DNA of 64,000 nt from Cladochytrium replicatum (Eukaryota; Chytridiomycota; Chytridiomycetes; Cladochytriales; Cladochytriaceae): the NCBI GenBank assembly GCA_025526935.1, contig JAHLKD010000007.1:310001-374000 (forward strand), in the 5' to 3' direction. The translations under genes and the position numbers were made by a program. Within the stretch, counting starts at the first letter, position 1. The number at the start of each line of letters is the position of its first letter. The notes beneath the pieces are model-generated. The model worked only from the letters and a program-made list of their open reading frames with translations, had not been told where the DNA came from and ran no database searches. Shown here piece by piece: positions 11,652 through 21,578 of the stretch.

Positions 11652-14027
11652 ATGGACGCCGCCTTTATTAAACCAAAGCGTAAGGCAGCGTCCGACGCAA
11701 GCCAAAGACTGGTGGACAGTCATCCGCTTGACACACGGAAGCGAAGTCTGCCAGCCCCCCAAATTTCAGAGGCGTCCAGCGAGGGGAACAACATGCAGGA
11801 CAAACGCAGACGTGTATCAGGAGACGGTGGCAACAACAGCGCTCGAGAGCCGAGCTCCACATCTTCTTCCAATGACTCCAGCGAGTTGGGCCTGGCTTCT
11901 CAGCATGCACCAGAGCTTCCTGCCGACATTAGTTTTGCTGACTCTTCAGTGCGACAGGAGCCTGCTGCTGGATCAGTTCAACCATCAATGCTTTCATCAG
12001 ACGCAGATGTTGATAGCATGTCGGACTGTAGAGGTAGTCGAGGCGGCATAGCGAAGGATTACTATAATGTTGATAATGGTCTGAGAACATGTTTGGTTGC
12101 GAAATGCAAGTGGAGCCAGAAGGTCGATAAGACGGGATCAACAAAAAACTTCCTCAGGCATCTGAAAAACCACCATGGAAGTATTGCCAGGTCGCTTGGA
12201 CTGTTGGACATCGTCCCCAAGGGACAACAGACATTGAATTTTGGCTCGCAGGAGAAGGAGCAAAACTTTGTGTTCAATCCAGACGTAGCGTGGCGGTCGA
12301 TTTTGGACTGGATTGCTGCAGACAATCAGGCTTTTACTGTTGTGGAGAACGAGTTCTTTGTCAGCATGCTGAAGACTTTTCAGCCAAACTATACACCAAA
12401 GACGGCAAAAGCAGTGAAGCAAAAGGAGATGGATCTTTAAGATAGGCAGAAGGAGCTCGTTAAAGGTCTGATTGTTGGTTCGCCTTCAAAAGTATCAATA
12501 GCAGCTGACTGTTGGACATCGAAGAACCAGATTTCTTTTCTTGGAATTACTGCCCAGTTCACGAAAGAATGGGAGCCGCAGGACTTGCTGCTGCAGATGA
12601 TTCCGATTGTTGGAAAGCATGAAGGCGTCGCCATGGCTAGTCAGCTTGTCAAGTGTCTGGATGAATTTGGCATGCTATCGGGTGAACGCTTATTGTGCAT
12701 TACAACCGACAACGGTTCAAACAACTTTACCATGAGTGCTAAGCTGGAGACGCTCTTGGAAGATAGGGATATTGCGTGGTCTGCAGAATCTCAACACATG
12801 CGGTGTATGGCACACATTATCAATCTTGCAGCAAAGGATTTTATCGATACATTCGCGCCCGCAGGGGACACAGTCGCAAATGACAATAACTCCGGTGTTA
12901 ATGTCATAAACCTTCTTCAACGGCTAGTCAGGGGAATCCGGTCTTCCCCACAACGACGAAGCTCATTTATTGATTCGTGCCGGTTTGTGAAACTGGCTCC
13001 TCTATTACCAATTATCAATGTGACAACTAGCTGGAATAGCACGTTCTATATGGTCAAACGAGCCTTACAGCTACGAGAGGCAATGGACAAAATATGCTGG
13101 ATTGAAGATTCTTTGAAAGATTGGTCAATAAATCCAAAGCAATGAGAGGTCCTACAGAAGATCCGGGATGGTTTGAGTGTTTTCGAGGTTATATCAAAGG
13201 CAATCGAGGGGTCTAGATATCCAACACTTCCGCTTGTTATTCCATTTTACAACGATCTTATCGATCAACTGGAGGACCTAGAGGAGGCAGAATTGGATGA
13301 AACTTTCACCAAAGCATTTCGAAATGCACTAGATAAGCTGAGAATATATTACTCAATCGCTAAGAGCCCGTGTTTAGCAGTTGCTACGGTACTCGATCCT
13401 CGTTTTAAGGATCAATATTATCGATTTTCAAAGGCTTGGGAGAAAGATATAGGAAGGGATCAGGTCACCCTAGTGCGGAAAGTCTGGGAGGAATCGTATA
13501 AGTCACGGAAAATCAAGAACAGTGGTGCCGATGTTTTTGGAAACACACCAGAACGTTGACACGATTCGAGGGGAGCTTCCAGTGATAGACAGAAAAAAAC
13601 GGACGCTGAACGCTTGAGAGCCATTAGATCCGTTTTCATCTGGCAAGAAGAGATTCCTGAGGAAAAAGATGAGCTGGATCGCTATCTTGGCGATCAGGTA
13701 CTCCGCGGTATTGATTCTGATGGGAAGCCAATCAATATTATGGACTGGTGGAAGACCGTTGGAAGTGTGAGCTTTCCAGCCCTAAGCCAGATGGCAATGG
13801 ACTATTTAGGAATACCAGCAACAAGCGCTCCAGTCAAACGAAAGTTTTCAGCCGGGGTTGATTTGGTACCTGCAACTCGCAACCGCCTTGCTCCAAGAAC
13901 AATAAATGCGTTGATGTGCCGTCATGACTGGTTGCATCAATTGAGTGCTGAAGAACCGTTCAAAAATGATTCCCTAGATTCAAACTCTATTAAATATAAA
14001 TTGTTGTTTAGACTGTTCATCTGTTGA
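11652..14027 (+). pseudogene. hAT transposase with three in-frame stops
   Basis: One frame runs from the ATG at 11652 to 14027, interrupted by TAA at 12438-12440, TGA at 13143-13145 and TGA at 13557-13559. Coding similarity continues across each stop in the same frame, and no intron signals bracket them. It has a BED-type zinc finger (CLVAKC...HLKNHH, about residues 147-177), the hAT catalytic segments AADCWTS and TTDNGSNN, a CMAHIINLAA motif, and a C-terminal dimerisation region (DWWK, FPALSQMAMDYLGIPATSAP). In the motif that is normally SER-x-FS, the acidic residue is Lys (VKRKFSAG). This would remove the third catalytic carboxylate even without the stops. It is a decayed transposase of the hAT superfamily. 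Confidence 0.9.
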
Positions 14028-14031
14028 AGTA

Positions 14032-14277
14032 CCGTCCAGGAGTTGAGAAAGCGACCGCCTGGACAGAATCCTAATGCGAGTAGTATTTGCAGAGAGGTTG
14101 GTTGTACTTGATCGAGATCAGTGAAGTATCAGTGAAGTACCATCAATGAGTTGAGAAAGTGTCTGGGTGGACAGAATCTTATTGCTAGTAACATTATTAG
14201 AGAGGTTAGCTGTACTTGATAGAGATCACTGAAGTACCGTCAATGAGTTGAGAAAGTGTCCGGGAGGACAGAATCCT
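14032..14277 (+). repeat. Right subterminal repeat array of the hAT element
   Basis: Three tandem copies at about 97-bp spacing each carry GAAGTACC...TGAGTTGAGAAAG and then a GGACAGAATC segment. They are the reverse complement of the left array; for example GAGTTGAGAAAGTGTC at 14245-14260 mirrors 11424-11439. The array sits between the transposase and the passenger frame, about 1.7 kb from the right end. Confidence 0.87.
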
Positions 14278-15664
14278 ATTCTACCCAGACAGACACAGTG
14301 ACACTCAGTCTCCCAGTGATGAATGCGGCCCAAGATTTGTTCTTCAAGGGTTGATCGACCGACTTAACTCTGACAGCAAGCTAGTTCGTCAAGCCCTGAA
14401 CAAAATTCACGATGAATGCAGTGGACGAACGGAGTTCATAACAGCAGCAAACGCCTATCATATGGAGTGCTTGAAAAGCTCTTCCTTTCAGAAGGAAACA
14501 ACATTTCTGGACTTTTACAGGCGGCAGGGACACAAGTACGGCATTTACAGAGGAATGCCTGTCACTGCAAAGGTTGACGAGTTCCAAGCGCCCATCAAAC
14601 GAGCAGATGAGGACTGTGAAAGGACAAAACAGGTCCTCAAACAGTCAGAACAACTGTTGAACATGACAAAAGATCTTGAAGAGACTGCAATGAACAAGAG
14701 AAGGACCCGCATCGCAGCAGAAGTGCGAGAGAAGGCTCTCATTGATGAATTGGGCAGGGCGGGTGCATTGATTCAGCACGGCGAGCACGAAGAGCTAGCA
14801 AGTTTTAGGGAGATCACCGCTGCAATGGAAAGGGAGAAGCAGGCAACTTCCCAGGAGATTTCACAATGGAAATCACGTGTGACTGCCCTGGAGGGAGAGC
14901 TTGCTGCTCTGAAACGACAGGCTGGTCATTCAGAAGCTGCAGCACCTGCAGTGCCAACATCAACAGGCGGGCCAATAAGTATATCGTCGGCTATCAAGGG
15001 GATTGGTAGAATTCCGAAGGTACATCGAACCAGTTCTCCAACGAGTTCCCTTACATTGCTTAGCCTGCAGCAGCACCGTCCTACGGCTATCCTTTTGGTG
15101 AAAGAGGTCATCCAGGGTATCTACTTCCAGATGCATAAGATCAATGAGGTTATTTATGACCTTAAATTGCCGTCTCTTCCACCATCAATCAAGTACGTCA
15201 ACGTAAACTACGAAGTCCTCTCCCGAAATGAGTTTTTACGGCCCATATTTGTTGAATCAGACGACCGCTCAAGCCGAATATCAACTTCAAGTAGCAGTGC
15301 TCGGAGCAGCCTTACTCTTCTTAGGGTGCACATTTTGCTCGGAAACTGGATACGGCACAATAATTCGCTAAGTACGTCTGCCACTATCTATCGCATGTTC
15401 AGGGCATTAGTGGATGCTTATCCTTCTGAGTGGCTAAGGTTCTGGACGGCATACATCAGGCATCTTTCGTCCATAACGCTCCCTGAGGTGGATTGGAAAC
15501 CTTGGAAGACAGGTTTAGCCAAGGATTTCATGCTTTCAAATGACGACATTGATCGGTTCATCAGGACTGGGTTGGCGAAGGACGTAACCAGTAGTGGATG
15601 GGACTCTGACGATATGAACCAGATACAGAAGCTGATTTGGGCTGTTCCATCTATCAACTTGTGA
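14252..15664 (+). CDS. Unidentified intact reading frame carried by the hAT element
   Basis: The frame is open from 14252 to the TGA ending at 15664 (about 470 codons). No ATG precedes the coding-looking N-terminal part (DECGPRFVLQGLIDRLN, from about 14318); the first in-frame ATG is at 14462, so either a 5' exon is missing or the protein starts there. The product has a charged alpha-helical coiled-coil region (about 80 to 190 residues after DRLNSD), a Ser/Thr-rich linker, and a C-terminal globular-looking part with WLRFWTAYIRHL and DWKPWKTGLAKDF. I recognise no family. It lies inside the transposon and is uninterrupted while the transposase is not, so it may be a captured host gene fragment or a second element-encoded protein. 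Confidence 0.5.
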   Translation, partial: ESVREDRILFYPDRHSDTQSPSDECGPRFVLQGLIDRLNSDSKLVRQALNKIHDECSGRTEFITAANAYHMECLKSSSFQKETTFLDFYRRQGHKYGIYRGMPVTAKVDEFQAPIKRADEDCERTKQVLKQSEQLLNMTKDLEETAMNKRRTRIAAEVREKALIDELGRAGALIQHGEHEELASFREITAAMEREKQATSQEISQWKSRVTALEGELAALKRQAGHSEAAAPAVPTSTGGPISISSAIKGIGRIPKVHRTSSPTSSLTLLSLQQHRPTAILLVKEVIQGIYFQMHKINEVIYDLKLPSLPPSIKYVNVNYEVLSRNEFLRPIFVESDDRSSRISTSSSSARSSLTLLRVHILLGNWIRHNNSLSTSATIYRMFRALVDAYPSEWLRFWTAYIRHLSSITLPEVDWKPWKTGLAKDFMLSNDDIDRFIRTGLAKDVTSSGWDSDDMNQIQKLIWAVPSINL

Positions 15665-16421
15665 TTGGAGTTTTGTTTCTTTTTACGATAGTGTTTCTAA
15701 AATACACACTGTCCACACAGACACAAAGTGTTCATGTAAATATCCGTGGTCTAACTCAAAATTCAATCAATCCTCTCCTGGGCAGCAAAAACCGGGCGGG
15801 TCAGGGTCGGGTACGGGTTTCAACCACTTCGGGTCCGGGTATTCCCTTTGTACCCGTCAGTGACCCGGCGGGTCCCCAGACAAACACGACCCGACCCAAA
15901 GGGTTTGGTGTGGGTCACCACTGAAACCCAGACCTGACCCGGACCCGACCCGGACCTGACCCGGACCCACCGAACCTTACCGGGTGGTACCATTCGGCTT
16001 ACTGAGCTCCAATAGTGTCAGTCGGCAAGGATTCCTGGATGAATAGCAGAAGTCGAGTTGCATTGGTGAACAAAATGTCTTCATCGGGGGTGAAGTTGAT
16101 TTTTGCTGAGTCCATGGTGCCATCATCATTGATGCCAGGGATGACTTTGTTTTTGTCCAAAAATGAGCGGAGACTGTGGGCGATGGCAATTTTCTGGATG
16201 TTGGCGTGCCAGGCAATCCAGTTGGATCCATCATTCTGCAGGATAATCTTCTTGCCCTTCAAGTTGGACATGCTGAGTGGCGGTGGTGATGATCTGGGGT
16301 GGTAGTTTTGTTGTGCTGGTGGGCTGTTTTGCCTGTTTCCGTTTCGAGTAGAGCGGGTGCGACGTTTTCCGGCCAGTTTGGAGCTTGATCGCCGATGATT
16401 TGGAGCAGTGTGCTGATAACG

Positions 16422-16516
16422 TGTGAGTCTACTAGCTCTTGTGCAGAGAGGATCGTGGTCACGTGTTTATTGATTTACGCCAGGACGGCACATTTGTGTA
16501 GAGTGCACGTTTGACA
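16422..16516 (-). repeat. 5' LTR of the copia element
   Basis: This is the second 95-bp copy and, because the element is on the minus strand, the upstream LTR and presumed promoter. It is followed on its right by the target duplication GAAAG (16517-16521). Confidence 0.93.
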
Positions 16517-16632
16517 GAAAGTGAACTAATTGCGAAATATCATTTACCACTGTGTCAATCAATAGACGTTTGCAATGCATCAGTAATGTTACCACCACCA
16601 GCACCGCTCTTAATGAAGTATTAAGAGAAGGT

Positions 16633-16866
16633 AGGACAGTTCAACGTGGTCGCCCCAGCCTCAATAACCTTTCCAAGGACCGAGCACAAGAAGCCAAGGT
16701 CGGAACGACCAGCGTCTTCGGGCGAGAATTTAATGTCCGTGCATCGGAGCGAGCGAGAGAATGTGACGGCGGCAGCTGCACGTGCTCGATGCACTCCTCG
16801 CGCGAAATCTTCAGGTTGTACTGGAGGTTAATGTCTGAGGTGGCGAGGAAGCACCTCTTTCCTGTC
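16633..16866 (-). pseudogene. 2-isopropylmalate synthase fragment
   Basis: On the minus strand one frame reads [19 protein letters not shown], and after a one-base shift near 16770 another reads [20 protein letters not shown] and then [10 protein letters not shown]. In order these match the conserved TSDIH..K and [14 protein letters not shown]...VI.AGATTLN blocks of 2-isopropylmalate synthase (leucine biosynthesis, HMGL-like barrel). The normal Ile-Pro-Asp-Thr after the last block reads Cys-Pro. Only about 80 codons remain, so this is a gene fragment, starting 117 bp beyond the right LTR. Confidence 0.75.
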
Positions 16867-16879
16867 ACAGAACACCTCC

Positions 16880-18225
16880 GCTCGACACATGTACTATGAC
16901 ACCAGCCCAAGGACGACGTCAAGTTTGTCCACCAAAGCTAAAGATCTATCCCATTTCGAGCTTTACACTGAAAACTTTGTTGATGGAAAGCAGCTCATTG
17001 GGCTATACATGAGGTACAGGAAGCAGCATCCTGAGGATGATGACCTCCCAACAGTCAAAGACATGGACTCAGCTGAATAGTACGAGATGTGGGTCAACCA
17101 TGCGTTCCACAAGATCACACTTCCAGATGCTCATGCACGCAATTCAGCAACTGGAAGAATTATCACAGACTGGGTGTAAGTTTCAATTCATCGTAGGAAA
17201 ACCAAGATCAAGGACTCGTCTCATCACCATCCAGATGACGTGCCTTGGGACAAAGCGAAGAAGCGCTTTGCTTATCCAGAGGTTGGTATTGGAATGATTT
17301 GTATGCCAAATACACCGAAACACTCTTTCTGTTGCAGACGCACTTCCTACCCACCCACTTTGTGCTAGGTGCCGATCCTGGAAAAGGGGACTTTACCGGC
17401 TCCCAAGTCCAGGACACCTATACCACTCCAAAGGTCAATTCCGGTACAGCTTTGTCGAGTATTATCAACGGTCTACCGACACGTCCGACAATTCCATTCG
17501 ACAATTATATTCCTTCTTTGGAGGATTTGCATCAATCAAATCATTTCGTTGGTACGACGAGTACGTGCAAACATCAACTCAGCAGGAAAGTAGCAGGAAT
17601 GGCAACCGGGCAGAGAACCTGAGGGTGCGACAAGACCAGAGCTCACGTCCTTCGCTGGTCACCACGGACCCTCAGCAAGTTGACTCAGGCATTTGTTGGT
17701 TTGTACAATACATTAAGGCAATGCTTGCACACTACACCACCTTGAACAATCACGCGGAATGGCACTGGCGAGTCTATCGGTCGAAGCAGCGAGCGAGCGT
17801 GCAATTTCATTGCCACGGCCCACACTTGGTGGGACGAGGGACAACTGTCTGGACTCCAAAACAGATCTGGTCATTGCCTGGAGAAAAACACCAGTCAACC
17901 AGTTCCAACGCATATCCGGCAATTTGGGCCCTCGGAAGCGCATCAAGACACGACTGGCGTTGCGTGTATGGTTTATCTGTGAAACGGCCGAAGCGTACAC
18001 CTCGTCAGGGTGGTGCTTTGGATCGCGCAGAATGCGGAGTCTCACCAGTTGCACAAGCTTGTCCACCCATGTCTTCGCTTCGCCATGAATATCCGACTGA
18101 TTTTCATGTACTCCAACAAGCACGATGGGGATCGGCCGTGGATATTCAAGAAGGGGGTGTTTGAATGATTTTGATTCCATCTGTTTGCTACGAAAGTCCC
18201 CAATTCGGGTGATTCCGTCTAGCAA
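16880..18225. other. Unassigned, probably decayed coding sequence
   Basis: On the plus strand a coding-looking path runs from about 16950 (NFVDGKQLIGLYMRY) through an in-frame TAG at 17078-17080 (MDSAE/YEMWVNHAF), a possible short intron near 17177-17198, and on to about 17640 (QFRYSFVEYYQRSTD, SFFGGFASIKSFRWYDEY). On the minus strand 18225-17713 is also open (170 codons, with PIPIVLVGVHENQSDI). I cannot assign either to a family, and open frames on both strands in this GC-rich stretch make a firm call unsafe. It may be a relic of an unrecognised mobile element or host gene. Confidence 0.35.
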
Positions 18226-18502
18226 CTCACATTATAATAAATATCAAACATTAACAAATCCATCCTCGACCTCCAGGCTGAACTTCTCCTCGGCATATTC
18301 GCCAATCTCTCCCCAAGTGAGATCTCGATATCATCGCGTGTCTGTCGAACAAATGAGATCTCGATATCATCTCGTGTCTGTTGAACATGGCAGTCCTTGA
18401 TATCCTCCACTGACTCGCTCTGGAAACCCCACGTTCCAGCGGATCTGCTACAGCCTGGCGGCGAGGATCGCACATTCCCAAATCAGTGGCTTGGCTAACA
18501 AA

Positions 18503-19993
18503 ATGCCACAACAGGCACAGATGCCTCAGGTGCCCCAGGGAAATGTGACCGAGGTGGTGCTGGCAACCTCGGGGTACGATCACACCATTCGTTTCTGGGA
18601 GGCGCTTTCGGGAATCTGCGTGCGCACCATACAACACCCCGACTCGGTGCGTTTCAATGTTTCAATGCAATTGTGGACATGCTGATTCTAAATATATGCC
18701 TTCTCCATTCATGCATGCCGGGGAACGAACTTGGTGGACGAAATTAAATGGGAACGCATGGGACGTCATAACACAAACAGCAAGTCAACCGACTCGCAAT
18801 CTCTGCCGATAAACGTTTCCTTGCCGCAGCCGGGAACCCACACATCAGACTGTACGAAGTTCAAAATAGCAACCCAAATCCGGTAATGAATTCACTTTAT
18901 GGGAGGATAGTCTTATCACACAAAAGCACTGGGCTGACATTTGGAACCGGGAACAGATTACATCTTTCGACGGGCACAGTGGGAACGTGACGTCGATTGC
19001 ATTCCAGTCTGCAGGACGGTGGATCGTGTCGGGGAGTGAGGATGGGACAATCAAGATATGGGACGTGAGGTATGTCCCATTGAACGAGAAATATTGTTCA
19101 ACACTCAGTGGGATTGTAATGTTGCAGGGCACCAGGGATCCAGCGAGATTATGATCTCAAAACCCCAGTGAATGACGTGATCATTCATCCGAACCAGGGC
19201 GAGCTTATTTCGTGCGATCAAAGTGGGGCCATTAAGATCTGGGATCTGGGCGAGAATGCATGCACGCATGAATTTGTATGTAAAGAAAGTTGACATGGTG
19301 GTGGTATGTTGATATCGTGGTCAGGTTCCAGAGGAAGATGTTCCGGCACGATCAGTGACGATGGCTTCAGACGGTTCGTCATTGATTGCAGCAAACAACA
19401 AGGTGAATTATAAAGGTGTATGTTTGATTGTGTGAAGAGCTAAAACGTTTCAATTTGCAGGGAAACTTTTACGTTTGGCGGACAAAGAGCAAAGGAGAGT
19501 TGACGGACTTGGAGGGTGTCCAGCAAGTGAATGCACACTCTCGCTATATTACAAGGTGTCTATTGAGTCCTGATACAAGGTATTCGTCGTTTTTCCAATG
19601 CTTTGCTTCGACGCGCTCACTTTTGGGTACCAACCAACAGAACGCTCGCAACATGTTCAGCAGACCACACTGTCAAGATCTGGAACGCAACCGCGGACAC
19701 CGCCGAAGGGATGCAGCAAGGAAGGGTTAAATTTGAACTTGATAAGACTCTGACGGGCCACCAACGGTGGGTATGGGACTGTGCGTTCTCGGCAGATTCA
19801 GCATACCTTGTCACAGGTTAGAACAAATTGCGAAGGTTTTTTTTGGTTTTTTTGTTGCTGATCAGTTTGAAATACAGGTTCGTCGGACCACTCTGCACAG
19901 CTGTGGGACTTGAACACTGCGGACCGAATACGGCAGTACAACGGACACCAGAAAGCGGTGGTCTGTGTTGCTTTGCATGATGTCAGCCTGTAG
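18503..19993 (+). CDS. LST8: LST8, WD40 subunit of TOR complexes
   Basis: Eight exons (18503-18646, 18781-18882, 18957-19069, 19128-19275, 19325-19402, 19461-19579, 19641-19816, 19878-19993) join to 331 aa, close to the usual LST8 length. The ATG at 18503 gives [14 protein letters not shown] before the first blade. The protein is a seven-blade WD40 propeller with family-specific stretches such as [28 protein letters not shown] (across intron 1), [37 protein letters not shown] and [16 protein letters not shown]8 binds the Tor kinase domain in TORC1 and TORC2 and supports nutrient-dependent growth control. All exon phases fit and no lesion is seen. Confidence 0.96.
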
Positions 19994-21578
19994 CATGAAT
20001 AAAGCTTGACCTCAATGACACGTGACACGAATCTGAACCCCGAAAAGGACTTAAGTCAGTGAATGCCGCATCTGATACCATCGAGTTGCTTCAATTGTTC
20101 GATTGAAGTGGTGCTATTAAGAATAGATGTGTTGTTTTTGTTTGATTTTACACACTTGAGTGGCTGTCCAAATTTGGAGTACTATTTCTTATGTTAAAAC
20201 ATTTTAACATTCTTGTTCAGAGCTGCTTTATCTTTTCCACCAGATGTACTCGAGTATGATATAGTTGTCAGCAGCAAACTGATTAGCATCACATTCTTTC
20301 TCAAACGCGTGATCACTTTCAGAACTCTACTACTAGATTCCAATGAGTAAAGGAGGGTGTCTGCATGACCAATAGCTAGAAATGCCAGTTCTTTCATGTA
20401 ATGTATGATTACGCCTGAACTTGTCCCAGACGTCTCTGGTAAGGCTATTTCCCCTCAGTGTCGGTAGTAGATGAAGACTGGAGTAGCCGGTTCCATATGT
20501 GTGCATGCATCAACACACCCCCGCAGTAAAAGCTGCGGTAGACAATGACGATACTCGAATGAGCGTTGAGTCGCAAATCTGTTTGTTGGTAATGTATGTA
20601 ATATTCAACAAGGGTCAAGTCAGATTAACTTGTAAGACCAAGTGCGCGTGTTACTCTTCCCGAGTAAACTATTGTTATTGCCTTAACAATTCTAGCCGAC
20701 AGGTCTCTCTGTATCCTGCATAGAGAACTCCTGGACGTATCCAGTCTATCTGTTATGTCGTAGTGTGTCATGTTAATGGTTGTTAAAGTGACTGCAGTAA
20801 TAGAGTCCTGTAACGTTCATAACCCAACAAGTGTGGGGACCTCCGATGGTACATTCCAAGTTTGATCCCATCTCTCCACCCGCAGCACACAGCCAACTGG
20901 CTATTTCGGGGTGAACCCTGAATGATGTTGAGACTCCAAACAGAATTTTTTGGGTTTCCTCCGTCAGCTGAGCCTGTGTTTAGCTTGGGCACATTCGGGC
21001 TGTTGCAGGAGAGGTGCTAAATTCCCATTTCTGTCCGAGTGAGCTCAGCAAGGTAGGTGGGGCGAGCTACGAGATCTCTGAGGATACTCATGAAGATTAC
21101 TGGACTGACACAGAACCTCAAGACTTCTTTTCTCACAATCAAGAATTTTTACCTCAAATCTGCAAAGAGTGTGAAGGAAAGTTGGTGTGAGGATGTCTGA
21201 TAATTACAGCCGAAATAGATGAGCAGATGGACTGATAATGTACAGCAAGTAACAGTGACAAAAATGTCAGATCCTTTTGTTCAAAAAAATGGAGGTGAAT
21301 TAATATACTGGTAGCCTACTAGAAGCGAAGGTAAGGTAAAAAGGAATGAGCTCTTCAATTGCGAGATATAATACATATCGTGAGTGTGGCAATGCAGTGT
21401 AGTGCCGTGGCGCTAAAAGTGATCTCTTGTCGCTTCCCGTGGTTGGTGCAACCAAAAATCTCTAATGTCTGCGCCTAACGCAGAACAGGTTACAAAGTTT
21501 ATCGCTGCTGAAACGTCGGGGTGCTGATGAATGAGTGCAATGGCAGCGCCGTGACAGGGGGTCGTTATTTACTTACAC
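19994..21578. other. Intergenic region, 1.6 kb
   Basis: No coding region with a recognisable domain is present. Near 20515-20525 a run of C (CACCCCCGCAG on the plus strand) could on the minus strand resemble the purine tract that precedes an LTR, but I found no partner repeat. The rest looks like ordinary non-coding sequence or very old element debris. Confidence 0.5.

Larger units (their letters stand above)
11131..15979 (+). mobile_element. hAT DNA transposon inserted in copia gag
   Basis: The left end reads TAAGGATCGGCGGGT and the reverse complement of the right end reads TAAGGTTCGGTGGGT. They are flanked by a perfect 8-bp duplication CCGGGTGG (11123-11130 and 15980-15987), the size typical of hAT elements. 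GGGTCGGGTCCGGGTC-type subterminal repeats extend about 130 bp inward on the left and 190 bp on the right. Inside are inverted arrays of roughly 95-bp repeats on both sides of a transposase pseudogene, then a second open frame. The element is 4849 bp and lies antisense to the copia genes. Confidence 0.92.
10437..16271 (-). pseudogene. copia gag, split by the hAT insertion
   Basis: The N-terminal half runs from an ATG at 16271 to an in-frame TAA at 15999-16001. The frame then continues across the hAT insertion point into 11122-10437, which ends in a CCHC zinc knuckle (CRRCGQDGHVSRVC). A TAA at 10437 is followed in the same frame by an acidic stretch, and a frameshift near 10335 is needed to reach the protease. 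The start of the lower part that lies beyond 11130 is hAT sequence and not gag. By family this encodes the capsid/nucleocapsid protein of the virus-like particle. It is not functional here. Confidence 0.85.
5928..16516 (-). mobile_element. Ty1/copia LTR retrotransposon, interrupted by a hAT transposon
   Basis: The element is bounded by two 95-bp direct LTRs (TG...CA ends) and flanked by a perfect 5-bp target duplication GAAAG (5923-5927 and 16517-16521). On the minus strand the order is gag, protease, integrase, reverse transcriptase, RNase H, which defines Ty1/copia. Next to the 5' LTR the sequence TTATCAGCACACTGC occupies the primer-binding-site position; the tRNA is not assigned. A purine run GAGTGAGGGGGAG (complement of 6023-6035) precedes the 3' LTR as polypurine tract. 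Without the 4849-bp hAT insertion and its duplicated 8 bp the element would be about 5.7 kb. The LTRs differ at one base of 95, so insertion looks recent, yet the coding region carries several stops and frameshifts, so this copy cannot move by itself. Confidence 0.93.

Noticed and set aside
12438-13559. The idea that the three stops in the hAT transposase lie in introns or show a changed genetic code
   Set aside because: Coding similarity runs through each stop without GT..AG boundaries, and intact host genes use TAA, TAG and TGA only as ends.
17713-18225. A 170-codon minus-strand gene with a GTPase-like PIVLVG segment
   Set aside because: No P-loop or other G motifs are present and the opposite strand is also open, so it is kept only as unassigned sequence.
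20500-20560. A C-rich run suggesting a polypurine tract and LTR on the minus strand
   Set aside because: No second repeat, target duplication or coding region could be linked to it.
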